NCBI GenBank assembly: GCA_013397435.1
Contig: VZRG01000442.1
Span: 289,407-353,406, forward strand
Reading direction: 5' to 3'
DNA length: 64,000 nucleotides
DNA from: Erythrocercus mccallii
Taxonomy: Eukaryota; Chordata; Aves; Passeriformes; Dicruridae
Both the position numbers and the translations under genes were made by a program. Every line of letters begins with the position of its first letter. Position 1 is the first letter of the stretch. This document shows, one piece after another, positions 23,901 through 38,900 of this stretch. The notes below the pieces were generated by a model that was given only the letters and a program-made list of their open reading frames with translations, was not told the origin of the DNA and searched no databases.

Positions 23901-26900
23901 AACAGCCCTTTCAGCACCTGGGTCAGGGAAGGAAGAAGAGAGGAGGTGCTGGGATTGCCCTGCAGCCATGGGAAGCAGACCACCAAGAGCTCTTCCTAAT
24001 ATATACAATAAATAGAAGAGAATTGAAATAAAGGCTTTCCCATACTGCAGTGTAAAAACATGCATCCATCACAATATGTGAACAGGATTTTTGAAAGAAG
24101 GCCCAGCCATTTGATGTCTTTGTTGACCTTACATTAGCATTAGCTTTGATTTAGAAAATAAGGTCAGTGAGCAGGCACTTCAGTTTCCTTTACATTAGGC
24201 TCATCAAACATCATACCACCACCAAAAAACCCCACTCTTTTCTTGCTTTGGAAATAGCCATTCATTCAGTATTATCTACTGATGCTGTGGGCCAGGCTTC
24301 CAAAACCAAAGACATCCACTAAAATGAACCCAAGCGAGTGAAAACTGAAACATTTAATTACTTCCTATCTGGACCCCCACCATCAAATTCCACTTGGCTG
24401 CAATCTGTTTATGGAAAGCTGTGCCTCCAGCATCCCATTCGCAATGCAAGAATAACTCCAGAAACCAAATTAAGCATGGCCATGCCGTCCTAAAAAGGAA
24501 ATGGATTGGGAACATGGAGCATTTGGAGTTAAATTTCACCACTTTGGAATAGCTTTTCTGAACTAAAAATAATATACATTTTTTAGCATTCCAACATCTT
24601 CCTCCAGTTTTTTATCCACCATTCAATTTCCAATACCAAAATATATTCATAAATGACCCAGATTTTAATTCTTTACAGAATTTTTGATAGCAATCCTGCA
24701 GAAATAATGAAACAAGAGAACACATAAGAAAACTCAGCTGACAGTCTGTCTTAAATGTAGATCTGTATTTTAAAAGAGTGAAAATCCCACTTTACCTGAA
24801 TGAACTGAAGACCAGCAGTCATTACTATATAAAGTCTTATTTAATAACTTCTATTTTTCACATTTAAGCACTTTATTTTTATACTGGACAATGCTTTGTT
24901 CTCACATAACTATTCATCTATCTGTACATGCCCAAAAGATTTCTTAAAAAAAACTATTAAAAAATCAATTTCTTCAACTTTTTCATTACAAAGTGGCTAC
25001 ACGTAACAGAAAAACTATTTGTATTCTGTTAGAACAGCTAGGAAACAGCAATTTATCTTAGAAACAATAAAAAAATGTTCCATTTAGTTAACAGACTTTT
25101 CATGACATTGCAGTCATATCTGAGCATGCAGTGACTTGCAAATATTATTAATTAGGCAATGACTCAGTACTTGTTAAATCCAGAAGTTCTATATAAGTCT
25201 AGTGAAGTAACTGCCTTTCGCATGTAGACAAGAGTTAGAATAAATTCCATCCAAAAAACCACACATCACCTCTTCTCTACCACATAGCAATTGACATTTC
25301 CATTGTTTTTCAAAAACTTTGTATCTTTAGAATTTGAAATAATCAAATTTCATAGGTACTCCTTAAAACAACATTTTGTTTATAAAATATCAACATGGAC
25401 ATGATTACTGCATCACACTGTTACAATTGCATGAGATAGCAGTGAAGATAGCAAAGAAGAAAGGCTGCAATTTGCCCTTCAGGAGAAGTCAAAAATGAGG
25501 TAACTCAGCTTATTGATAACAGCGAAGTATGATTAGGAAGATTTTGCTTTTGTTCTCAAGAACAAATATTTTCAACTTGAAGGATTCTTTTCAGTACAAG
25601 TTTTACTGTTTCCCCACAAATACAAATCAATTAGAAAGTTAACAACAGTTACAAACAGTGGCTTCATCTCTGACTTGCATACATCAGAACATGACACAGA
25701 TTATCCTCTAAAAGATGTGCCAAGACATTTGAACCGTTTCAAATTCCTTTTGGACTATTCCCCTGTTCCACTTCTCATATCTTTACCAGAAATGGGCTCA
25801 TCGCTAGGAAAAAACCCAAACCCCATAACCAAAATATAGATAGTCTAAATACCCTCACTCAGGGTGATAAGTATGGGTGTATTTGTAGGTTAGATCCTTC
25901 TGACAGAACTAAGGAGGCAGCAACAATGCACAACATTTCTTAAAAACTTCTGATTAAAAGGTGACTTTTATGCAGGTTGAAATAGATTAAACAGCTTTGT
26001 TGCACAATACAGGCCTAGACCTTCCATATGCATCTTGTTTAATTCCCCCATGGGCCTAGGGTATAGATGCCAGGACCCGGCCTCTGACTGTTCTCCCTCA
26101 GCATCACTCACTGGTAACTCCACAAATTCACTGGTTCTAAAGATCCATTGTGCCTCCAAGTCTACCAACAGAAAAAGGTAAGACAGAGATCCAGGTTAAA
26201 TTCTAAAGCTTATGGCTTTTAATATTACACATTATATTTAACATAAATTCTCCAAAGCCCATCACATACTACAGCTCTGAGACTAAGGAAGTCTCAGAAC
26301 TCCTGAGAAGGACTTATCAACTGCCACCCACATTCTGCAGCTAAAGAATGGAGATAGTAACTATCAGGAGTACGATTAGAATTAAATATGGGAACAGATT
26401 CTGCCACAAAACGCTGTAGAAATAAAATATAAGGCTGTGCCAATTCCTTTCCATATTAGATAACCTTGATATGAAAAAACTAGCCCCTCAAAATTCAAAG
26501 ACCATCATTACAAATGTCTTGTAGACAATTTCCCTATGACCCTGCAAATCTACTGTCTGACTGAATGGAAGTACTGCTTTTCCAGGTTCCTGACTACTTT
26601 TAAGAAAGTGATCAGAAAAACCATATTCATTTGCCCATAAAAGCTGTCTTGAGTTTCCCTACCTACATCTGCTACATGATTTGCATCACTCTCCACAAAT
26701 TAGCCAAATCCAGTCACCTTTTTACCACCTCTATAATTACACCATAATCACCTGTATTTCCCCAGGGATAGCACTACTTCTACACTGAATACAAACATAC
26801 TTCCAGGAACTTCATGGATAGAGTATCCAACATCAGCATTAAGGCTCTATCTTTTTTTAATGTGCTTAAAAGGAAGTTTTTACCCAAAGAGATCTCAAAT

Positions 26901-29900
26901 CCAGTGCAAGGTGCGGGATGTACAAGCTTTCAAGCTTAGGGTCAGAAAAAGACAACACTAATGACTCATCAGGGCAAAGAAAACTTCAAATAAGACAGTG
27001 CTGATGAAGAGTGACATGGGAACACTGCTGAAAGCATAACCTGTATCCTATTTGTTTCCTTTCTCCAAAGAGCATGGAGATAAGGATTAAGGATTTGGAC
27101 ATTATTGAAGGCATTCTCTCTGTTACCTCTGTTGAAGGCCTTCTTTCTCTATTCTGCACTGTGTGAATTTGAGCAAGTGTAGCAGGGCTAGAAGTGCATC
27201 CACCAACACAGAAAAAAAGGGCTCAAAATGTGCATATCTCTGTCTAAAGGAAAGATTTTCCTATACTACATACGAAGCACAATGACAGTGGTGCACCTTT
27301 AAATATAAGATGAACTGAAAAGCAGCTTACTTTGGTTTTGTTCTGTTGCAGTTAGATTTTAAAAAGGGAAAGAATAAAAACCAAAACTTTGGATTTTGGA
27401 AAGAGAGTTGTTTGGCTGCTTCTTAACTTAACGTTTGGAAAAGTATGTTCCTACTACAAAGTCAACCACAGGAGAAAGAAAACATAGTGCTCTTTTCCCA
27501 AAAATGGTGAAGCAGAAGCAATACAGAATGTCCTTTATCTCGAAGCCTGGATGCTGTGGTCTAGCCACAAGTGACTGGAGCTGGAACTGAAACACTGCCT
27601 TCCTTCCCTGCTAGCTGAGGTACATGAAACATGATGCAGCTGTAGCTCCCCTGCAATAACCCCCCCACAAATGAACAAGGAAAAAATACTTTGAACTATG
27701 GCTTTAGAGTCACCTTTGGGTGTTCAAACTGCAACAGCATCAACCCCAACCCTTATATGAGACAAACTGACAGGTGCACCACACAAAAGCTGAACTGTGC
27801 TCCCCTAAAGGCTGAGCAAGCACATGTCGGAAAGCCTCTAATTCAGGCAGACAGGATCCCTCTCTGGATGCCTTTAAATACATTTACACACTCTCACTGA
27901 ATCTATGGGAATCCTGAACATGTGCTCTAAAGCACTCTTACTTCTTCAACACACAGATGATCTTATTTTAAGCACAGCATGCCCCCTCCTTAGCTTTCTA
28001 CAAACCATAGTGACACTGAGATGAAGCCAAATGCAACTTGTCACCACCTCTTTTATATAGATTTTTTCCCTTTCCACATCTACCAGTAGCTACATGACAC
28101 CTCATTTTAATTCAGAAAAATTCTAATCATCTCTTCTAAAACAGAAGTTGTCTTCCAAAACAGTATCAGCTATGTTCAGATCAACTACAGCTGCAACAAT
28201 AAATGAAGTAAATATACATGCCTTGTAATGTGCAATTAACAGAATATTCACTTAAAAAAAACAAAACTAAAAGACAATCCATTGGAATGAAACTGGCACT
28301 GGACAAATATGTGTCAAAGAAAAAAAAACCAAAATACCAAGAATGTGCTAAGATATCAATGCTGAAGGAGATTAAAGTTTGGGCTGGTAACAAACTGGAG
28401 GGCACAGACAGACAAATGATGACAGTCTGCAACTTTTCCAATATTCAGATGAGATATATTCAGGTGGTTCCTGAAAACAGTCCATCTTATTTCTTGTGCA
28501 ACAAGACTTGTGACTTCTCACTAAAACTGTTAAATGTATTCTATGGCAAGATCCTAAATACACTACCTTTCAAAACAACCCTTAAAGAACAGTGATTTTA
28601 TGGCCTTTACAAGAACAAGAACTGGCACATGATAAATTAAGGGCAAAGTAAGTTGTCCAATGTTAGCTGGTAGTTTTAGAAATCCATATACAAAGTTTAT
28701 AGAGCACATAGCATTATATAGAGCTTTACAGTTTAAAACAGAGCTCCAACTCATTTCAGTGATAGCTGAGAGTTCTCAGTATCTGTTCATATCAAACCAC
28801 AGGAGGTCAACTAACTGATGCATATGGTGATGGATGCACAATACTGGCTACATATAAAATATGTGGTTAATATCCAGCATTACATAAAAAAACACCTCCG
28901 TAGCAGCCACCGAGAGAATAAAATTCTCCATAGCATCATCCAATTCCCCCATGAAAAAAACCCCAAACATTTTCCTTTCCAGCAAACCACAAATTCATCC
29001 ACTAAGTAACTGCTTACTTTGACAGCTTAGTCCCCAACAAAATATGACTGATTTCCAGAGACCTACTGTCCTATGGGATATGCAGAACAGGTCACAGGGG
29101 GGAACAGGCAGGGAAAACATCACCATCATACAGCTACAGCTATTTTGGCTAAAAATATAAACGATACTCGCGTATCCTTTGTTTCAGACTAGGAGGAATT
29201 CTCTGGGCTTTCAGGCAAACCCAGAATTAGCTCAAGCATTATGCAGCCAAATTACTTTATAGATACACAGAGAACATAATGTAAATTTCTTCATAACACC
29301 AACACTGTAATTCCTTGCTTCATTCTCACACCATTAAAGTCTGGTGTTGCGTGTCTGGGAAAGAGATAAAAATCTCCTGTCCACTCAACAAGGTACAGTT
29401 ACACAATACATCTTGTTCACTTCTTAAGTCAGTTTTGCTGCAGCTTCAGATATACTTCACCCAACTGCAGGCGTGCAGATGTCAAACTGTGGAGCTGCAC
29501 CATAAATCTTTGTCACTGAAATAGCACAAAAAATGCTCAACCAGTGAGTGTGGAAGGATTCAAAATCTCAGCAGATACAAAATAAAAAAGCAGAACATAG
29601 TCATTACTTAGGCCTTGCATTTCCAAATTACCAGTAGGGCTGGCTTCTGATCTTAACAGAGATGCCCGAGTTCAAGACATCAGCCAGACAGTGGGGACCC
29701 TTTCATGTATGATGCAAACTCCTCAAATTCAGAAATTTGAATCAAGGAGAAACAGTAGCTCAGGCTAAGCAGCTCAAAGATAATCCTTGTTAATTGCTCA
29801 GCTCATATTGAATGTACTACACACTTGGAATAATTCTGAGAATTAGATAAGTAAGATTTGGTCCCACCTGTCTTGTCATCAACTTGCACCCACTCAAAAG

Positions 29901-32900
29901 CAAGATACATATCTCAGGGGAGCAGAGGCTTTAAGGTTCATGGTTAGTTTAGGACAAAATCCTAAGTTTTAAGGATGAACCAGAACTCTCAGCAAACATG
30001 GGAAGGCAGCTCTGAACCACCATTTATTTGTTCTGTGCTTGTGCAGGAGCTAAGCAGAGGCCAGTGCCCTCAACACAACCAGAAGGTCAGTGCTCTGCAG
30101 AGCCACTGCAATGGCAACACTAAGTAATTGCTTCACTAAGTAACAACATCTCTTTTCAGGGTAAAGTTCCCTTTCCTGAAGCTACCAGCTTTGAAAACAA
30201 AAGGAAAGAAAAATAACCACGTTGACTTTTCTTGTGTTTGTCTTTCTCCCAACACTGTAAGCAACATCAAAAAAAATAATAATGCATTACTTCAAGTTTC
30301 AAATCCTAACTACTCTTCTCTGCTAATAGGCTCCAAAATTATGCACCATATGCAGTTAATGAAATCACAAGAAAGAAACATGCCTCTTCTTTTCCAGTGC
30401 AATCATCTGCAGCAACATTTTTGAGGAATTAAACCAACCCACAGGAAAATTATTATCATACTTGGTGCAGAAAACTACCTTAAAACAAAGATGTTGACTG
30501 TGCTAACAAAGTCTTGGAGATTTTTGTGTGTGGCCATTTGGTCACAGTCATCAGTTAAAGGCACAAGACAGGAATGCATTCAAAGGGATGAGTAAAGGAA
30601 TTATTCTCCATTTAATCTACAGCTCACCTACTACAGTACAGAGCTCACAAAATGGAAGTGACTTACTATAGTAACTTACAGAAAAGAAAGCTTCCTGTGT
30701 TACATGGAATTCAGAAGAGAAGGGAGAAAAGACTCAAGAACCTCCAGGAGAACATGAAATTCTTCTTCGCAGTTTGGGATTTAACTGAAGAAATCACCAG
30801 TATAAGTAACTTGCTCTATATTCTTCCTTAATATTGTTCAGAGAAGTAGAGACATTCATCAGTAGAATCATATCATGAATAAAAACATTCAGCAGGAGGT
30901 GGAATAACTACATTATTTGCAAGCAGGAAAACCACAAATGAGCTATTGCAGCTTTCCAGAACAAATACTGATGCAGGATCTGATTTTGCACTAGCCTGCA
31001 CTTCATTCAGATGTTTATTTGTTCCATACAAATAAACAAAACACATTTTAAAACCCACTACTGTTTTGTCTTTGATTTTACACAGGTGTGAATGACTGAC
31101 CATTATTTCAAATGTCATGTGGTCAAGTTGAAGTCTAATATTTTGTTAATAATTTTTTCAAGACAGCTCCCTTTGAACTATCACAGAATTCATTAAAAGT
31201 TACTCTTTTCTATCCATGTGCTAATGAAGCCAAGACTGGACTAAAACTCCAAATTCCACTGCTCACAGACTAGTAAGAAAACAAACTCATTTTAGTAAGC
31301 CTACCACGTCAGAGCACCAACTCATTGGTGACCTTCCACACCTGTAAAAGAAAGGAAGCAAGTTTCTAAAGTCCTGCTGTACCACATTAAGAATGAGAAC
31401 CCTAAATCACTGTCATTTTAGGAATATTAAATATGCAACAGCAGAGCACAGGAATAGTTATTCCTTCTTCTCATTCAGAAGTATGCACAAGAGCTGACTA
31501 TGGCAGAAGGCCATACTGAAGTCAAACTCCAACCCTTGCCATACTTTCTCTGAAGAACTCAGAGAGACTCAATGCCAGCTCTGATTCCTCTGTTCCTGGT
31601 ATATCATAAATAGCTACCTTGGGACACTTTTAAGAACTTTGGCATTTGAGCCTGGCAGAGCAGAAAGACAAATAACATCAATTTGTAGAAAATGTCTTTG
31701 CGCAAATGAAACACAAAGTAAATGCAAATTATAATGAGGCAGCAAAATCATTCAGAAATATCCTTATTAAAAAAACTGCCCCATAAATAACTTCTGATGA
31801 AAAGCATTATGTACTACATAAATTACACTGTGCCTCGGAAAGAGTTGCTATCTGCAAAGTAATAGCTCAAGAATAGTTCTTGAATTTTTTTTTGCAGTAC
31901 TATATAAAATAGAAAAATTCCACATTTCTCTTGTGGTATGTCACGACCAAGTTTCTGTAAAAACAGACTGACCACTAACCAACCTCTGGGCACCCTAGAG
32001 AATGTGCTCAGAAGTTCTTAAGCAGTAAACACCAAAATGAAGTTAACGAAAAATGCAGATTTATCCATTCTTGATGGAAAGCTGACTTTTAATTAGCACA
32101 GATGCTTTAAAATCCATTTCCCATAGGGCAGATCAGAGTGCCAGTGGAAAGAGGCAGGAAGTAGATACTAAGATGCACCAGGCAGAAAAAATGGAAGGGT
32201 AGGAAGGGGAAATTTCCTGATCCACAGAAGTGACAGTACTATGAAACTGCCTACCTATACTCTCTTTTTCACCTTAACTGATGATTAAGTACAAGGTTTT
32301 AAGAGAATCTGCCTCAACCTTCAATTAAAACTTTTCTGAGCAATAGCTATGCAGATACAGCTTTCCAGAAGGTAATTCCCAGCATTAGTTGGAGATAATA
32401 ATCAAAGAGTTTCTGGTTATCTCTGTTGACAATATATTTGACTTCCTGAAAGCGTATGAAATTTTATGGGTTAAGTTTTTAGTGTAGCAATGATCTGAAT
32501 TTTGCAGCCTGACAGTTACTTGCTCCAACACCACAACCATCAGTACTCCTCCGAGTCCACTCAAGCTAAACCCTAACAGGCAGCAGAAGACAGTGTAAAC
32601 CTATTCCATAAATAGGAAATACGAGACAAGTTTTAAATGTATGCATTTCAATTTAAGTATGACATTATGATACTCCAGGAAAACTTCTCTGAGATGCCAG
32701 TGGCATGCATATCATAGGGCTGCAGAAAAGATTTTGAAAAAGTGAGGTACTAACAAACCACCATATGAGTTACAAGAAGATTAATTTTTAAGGAGGTCCA
32801 AGTTCAACACACATAAACAGTTGCTCAAAACACAATTCTGGCAAGTATCCACCTGACCACTGCAGAAAAGAGCACTTCCCTCCCAAGAAATAAAACAATT

Positions 32901-35900
32901 GCCACTGCTTCAAGTTGTACAATGCTAAAGGTACAGGATAGGAAGGAAAGAGGACATCAAAGCAATAAGATCACAGAAATAAGATTAGAAAGGGTACCCA
33001 AACAGTACGTTGGAAATTTAAGCAAATAAATAAAGCCCTTAAACACACAGAAGTTACAAGCCACCCACACCTTTGAGAATTTCCACAACAAACATTTCAA
33101 AAAACTTTGAAGAAAAAAAAAATTAAATTGGAAGGAACATAAACATAAACCTGGATCCTTGAAACAGTTTTTCCACTGAATTTTTAAATCGCCTTCACAA
33201 CTCATAGCTGTGCCTCCATTTCCTTGCAGAGATACTTCATAGGCTAACGACCATGTACTTTTCTCAAACAGGTTTTCTAGGCAATATACACAAGTACCCA
33301 ACATTACTGTAAGTAATTTTCTCATCAGGAAAGTAATTGAAAGGAAAAAAAAGTATATTTACAACCCTCACAACCAGGAAAGAAACATACATTTTAAAAG
33401 CATACTATAAAAAAGGGAAGCAAAATAAAGAAAATATTCTCTTTTGACATCCAGAAAAAGCTAAAGTAAATGAAGTATAGTTTTAAGTACTTAACCAGTG
33501 TCCTCAAATAGTTTGGCTTTCTTTAGAAGCTCAGCAGCAAATATGAACTTTAGAATCATGAGGGCATCAGTGAATTACCATCATGCTTATCTCCATTAAC
33601 TGAGAGCAAAATTAGGCTTAGAAATTCCTTCGTCTTCCTACCAGACAGACATAATTTTGGCTCACAGCTATTAAAGTCAATGCCTCCCACGTGATGAATC
33701 TATCTCCATTCAGATGTCTAAATTTCTCAAATCTTGACACATCACCTGGGAAATGGCCTATCACTGGAGAGGCTGTTTTTCTCTCAAAGAGAAAAAAGTA
33801 CCAGGGAAAACAGCACCTAGGTCTTTAACTGCCTGGCATAGAGAAATACGGTATGAGACAGACACTAAGGCAAAGAGAGAGAAGAGAATCTGGGCTTATT
33901 TGTCAAGGCTTACGTTTAAATTGTGAGTCTGAAAATGTCACCAGGCAGCACATTTACAGATTTCAAATATTTCTATTTGATGGGAATACTCTGAGAAGGG
34001 ACATTAGGTAGCAGCAATGCAGCTCTTCTGCCCTGTGTTTTACAAACACATACACACAAAAGATCCCAAGCCCCTGTGGTAAGTTATTATGCTTAATTCA
34101 AACATGCAATTTGATCCTGCTTCTCTTGAAGGTAATGAAAATTCTGCCCAAAGCTTTTAGGTGGGAAGGTGTTATTAAAAACAATGAACAGTATATCAAA
34201 AAGCAATCCTTGTAGCTTTGCCAAAATTACTTAATTTACCATCTTCCATCTCCTGCAGATTTCCTCTGATGCTTCCTATAGGAAATGGATTTGTACCTCG
34301 ATGCTGGAACCACAGTAAGAATGACCTTTGCACCCTGTCACTCTAAGAGGGATTTCATGTGCCAAGGATGAACACAGAGCAAGCTGGAGAAGGTATGTCT
34401 GAGAGAAACTGAAAATCTAAAGCAAAAGCAGTAACAAATGATAGCCCAACAAAACTTAGCAAAAGTGCCATGCAAATCTAGCAGTCATAAAGTTTTCTTT
34501 GCTGCTTTAAGAATCAGTTGGACAGCATCAAAACTACTAAAGAAAATACTTGCCCCAAACATATGAATTAATTTGATCCAACCTCATCTGACAGTGACAT
34601 ATTAGAGAAAATTGTTTCCTTTAACTGGAAAAGGAAAAAAAAAAAAGGAAATCCCCAAAAGATGGAAACCCTCTCTGAAGTGAAAGAAACATTCTTGTAG
34701 AGATAGAATTATATATGCTTAATAGCTAGGTTTTAAAGTGTAAAATTTCATTTTGCTGATCATGACCTGTCATCAGTAAGAATTATCAATAAACATTCTA
34801 CTTCCTAATTAAGGTAGATGGAGGAAAAAAAAATCACAAGGTCACATGAAATAAAATTATTCAAGTTTTGAATAATCATACAACCCTGATGTGAACAAAA
34901 GATTTTAGTGCCACAAATTCAGCCTGGTTAAGAGCTGAATGCATTGAGGCCTTAGAACTAATCAATGGCCAGCAACATCTCAGGTAGAAACTTTTGTAAT
35001 TATAACTATGATCATACACATGGTTAAACACATTTACTGACAACATGAACTACATGACCAAGATAAAGCAAAATCTCTTTAGACTGGTTTGTTTCCTTAT
35101 CAAGAAAACGTAATGGTGAAATTAAAGCAAATTTTTAAATACTAATATCAAGACTTCATTAGACGGGATTCCCTCCTATTGGTAGTGCTAAGGACCACAA
35201 AGTGAATGTAATACTGTCAGTAAGTAACACAAAGTCCATCAAATGATCTTAGCTTTGGAGAATAAGAATGTAAAAAATTCAAGAAGAGTATAGCTAGACA
35301 GCAAATCATCAGCTCCTTGACCCTGCTGCACACTTTTTTCTCCCCCAGGAAGTTTACGTACTAGGCTACTTTTGATAAGATCAGATGACATCTCTGCTAA
35401 ATCAGCCAGGAAGATACTTTTCAGGTGCTACCATGAGCTCCTGCAGCATATACTCAGCAGTGTAACTGCACAGATACTCACTGAAGTAGCTAAGAAGCTA
35501 CACCACCAAAACCAACTGGTTCCCAGATCATCCTCTCTGAAGTCAGGTTACTCAAGGATAAAATTAACAAAAAAATAACACGTTAATGAAATAATACACA
35601 CTAACTGTGGTAATACACATTGTATAGCATTTTTTCTTGGTAATCTTAACTCTAAACAGTGTTTGCATTTTCAGAGTGTTAACTATTATCAATGGAGATA
35701 TTAAGTCATCCCTTATTTTCAGAAAAAGCAGTAACATATAAGGGCATAGACAGTACATTTTTAGCCAGTCTACTCAGATCCAGAAAAACTCACTTGATTA
35801 ATTTAATTTCAAGAATTCAATTATGAGTTTTATAAAGATGCAGAAATTTAGAAGTACGTATTTTGTTACCCAGAAGTGGCTGCTAGTTATGACAGTGAAA

Positions 35901-38900
35901 ATGGTCAATATTGGAGGTGGAATGACAGAACAGCAAAACAATAATGGTTTTCTCTGCAAATTTCTGTTTGCCTAGGAAGCAGTTTCTATAATTTCCTCTA
36001 ACATATCAGTTGAGAGAGAAAACAAGTCTCTTTTGTGTCAGTCCGTATCAAAATTATAAAAGGATCTTTTTCAATAATCACAAAATAGTACATCATGTGT
36101 TTTCTAAAAGTTGGGGGAAATAGAAAGAAGTGTGTTAACACAAGAATCCTTGTCTTTCAGCTGCAAAGTATACAACGAAAACAGTGTAAAGACACTGAGT
36201 GATACTATGCCAAACACCACAGAACACACAAGACCAACACTTTCTTTTTGCAAGGAATTACCATCATTAAAATCAAACAGTTATTTTTGAAGATCCCTCT
36301 TCATGATTAGAAATATTCTCATTGCAAACAGAAAAGTTTTGGATAGTGCCACAGAAAAAAATGAGGCTCACTGAATTTCTACACCAAATACCTATGAGAA
36401 GCTGGTAGCCTCAAAATTTGTTTCAAAATTGTAGCTCCCTTGTACACTAGAGGGAATCTGAGCGGTAACCAGCCTGGAGCGCAGGAGCCGTAGTAGGTGA
36501 AGCCATAGAAATCTGGGCTGTCACAATCCTAGCCTCTTTCCTTTAAACACACACCACTACAGTATCTCCACAGAACCATACTGACACATTGCAATGTGCT
36601 TTTGCAGGTTTGTCGTTAACTGGATTGTGTCTCTCTGCCCACACAAGCACCAGCAAAACAAAGATCAGTGGATTTAGCTTTAAGACACCGTCAAGTCAGC
36701 CCCCATCCAAGACAAAACCAGTGAGTTGTAATCAAAATGTGACTTCTATTTGCTCCTCCTCCTCTTGTTACTATGTGACCTGCCAAACAAATTCAGACAA
36801 CAAAGTGCTTTATTTACAAAAGGCAGCATGGTAAAGGTGAAAGAACTTTAATGAGCAAGAGCAGGAAAAACCTTGGGACTGTGGTGTCCCCACAGCACAA
36901 ATAACATTTCTTAAACCGCTAGGCAGACAAAAGTAATTGTCACCCTTCCTATCACTTTTTTATTTTAGCTTCAGGTATTAAAATGATAAAGCTATACTCT
37001 CAGTTAAGTTTCATCCATTTTAGACTACAGGAGTAAAACGGATCACCACTTCTTACTCATACCCAGAACAAACAGCCCAATGCTCCAGATCTACAAAAGC
37101 TAATAAGGCAAAATGATTAATGATAGTAAATCAGTTGATCTAATAAGAAATGTACAGGGTATTTACAGGAAAACACCTGTATAGACATGTATAGATACAT
37201 GTGTGGGTAAGACCTATGCATTTTTTTCACACAGGTGACAACTTTTTGCTACCATTCTCCACACACAATCTCTATTACGAATCTGGCCAAGAAAATCATG
37301 AAAGCTTGGAGGTGACTAGGGAAAAACAAAGAAAAAAATACCAATCCAAATCCAGAAACAAAGATTCTGACCATGGGAAGATCAGACTGACACATGGATA
37401 TCCACATCATATTAGAAACACAAACTGAGATTTAGATGGAATGAAAAGCAACAAATTGGAAGCAAGGAAGAAATGCATGAGGCCTCAGTTGAGAAGGTAA
37501 GTAGCTTTGGAATAACATTATGGAAAACCACAGAGAAAGGAAAAGAGGAAGGACTCAGAAATGGAGACCTGTGGGCCCTCCACCACATACATCCTCCTCC
37601 AAGCCTCAAACTGATACTGAAAGGAAACTGAACAAAAGACCAAAGAAGCATTGCTATTCTAATCCCACAACATTTGAAGGAAACTCAATTACTGTTATTA
37701 ACATCTACAAATGTTTTTTCCTCTCCCACTTGGAATGGCACACGAAACTCACTTTTTATTTCTACCAAAAAAAGCATACATTTCCACTAAATTGCTGAAC
37801 AAAATACATTTTTTCCTTCAAAATGGCCGACAAAAATACCACAGTTTGTAATATCTACAAGGTCCCCATGAAAAGCTTTTCAAAAAGTTACCAAGAGAAG
37901 GTGCACTACAAAGTTGATCCCTAAGAATAAAAGAAATCTGCAATGTTGTGTAACAAAACTAATTTAAATCAAACTGGAAGTCTGGATATGGATAAGGAAG
38001 AATTATGAAACACAAAGTCATAGGAGAATGGATATACCTTGTGTGGATTTTATCCATGGTGACCACTAGTAAACCTAATTAGGCTGTATTACTAGAAATA
38101 AAGCAAACTGACGTCTCTGAATAGATGATTTTTGCAGTTATTATTAAGCATAATGTCACGTTTAAACTACTTGAAATAAAAATCTTGTAGTTAATGAAAG
38201 ATTGCACATGATTGACCTAAATCACTTGCATTTTTTAAAGATTTTGGTCCACATTAGTGGCATTCCCAAGCTTAATGAGGATTTTAGAAAAATAACGTGT
38301 TGAGGTAAGTTAGACCAGAGTAGAACAAAATATTCCAGTTGTTCAGCCGGAAAAAGAAAATCAAATTAAACAAGTGCAAATGCTTATGGAAGGAATGCCT
38401 GCCTTGCCAAAAGATAAAACTTAAAGAGTCTAGAAATGGACCTTTTCTTTCAATCCTGCCTCAGCTGTCCACTTTTTTAGTAGCTTTTTTAGTAGCTTTT
38501 TTTTTGTCAGGTTTTAGAGCTTGGCAGCAGGATCTAATTGCTTCTGGAAGTTTTCTGCACAAATGGAGACTTTAAATTGTTTACAGGATAAAATCAATTA
38601 GGGATGCTAAGAATAGATTAATATTTTTCAAAGACACATCCAGGAGAATTTATTACAGTTCACCTTCAGAAAATAATATGGGGAAAATGATTTCCAGGAT
38701 AGTAGCCTACACCCACTTTGTATCTCGAAATCCTGTATTTGCAATTTATTCATAAGAAAATTTCAAAACATCACTGGTCTCTCCAGCCACAGATATGACT
38801 CAGTAGTGAAATTACTGTTATTTGCTGCTGCTATTCAAGATTCAAACACTGATCTATGGCTGTAAGGTAGAGCTTTAAAAAGAAAGGGAGCTTCTACCTG

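Noticed and set aside
28218..28595. 125-codon plus-strand frame in the intron
   Set aside because: A Lys/Asn-rich translation of AT-rich DNA with no domain or flanking splice sites; probably chance.
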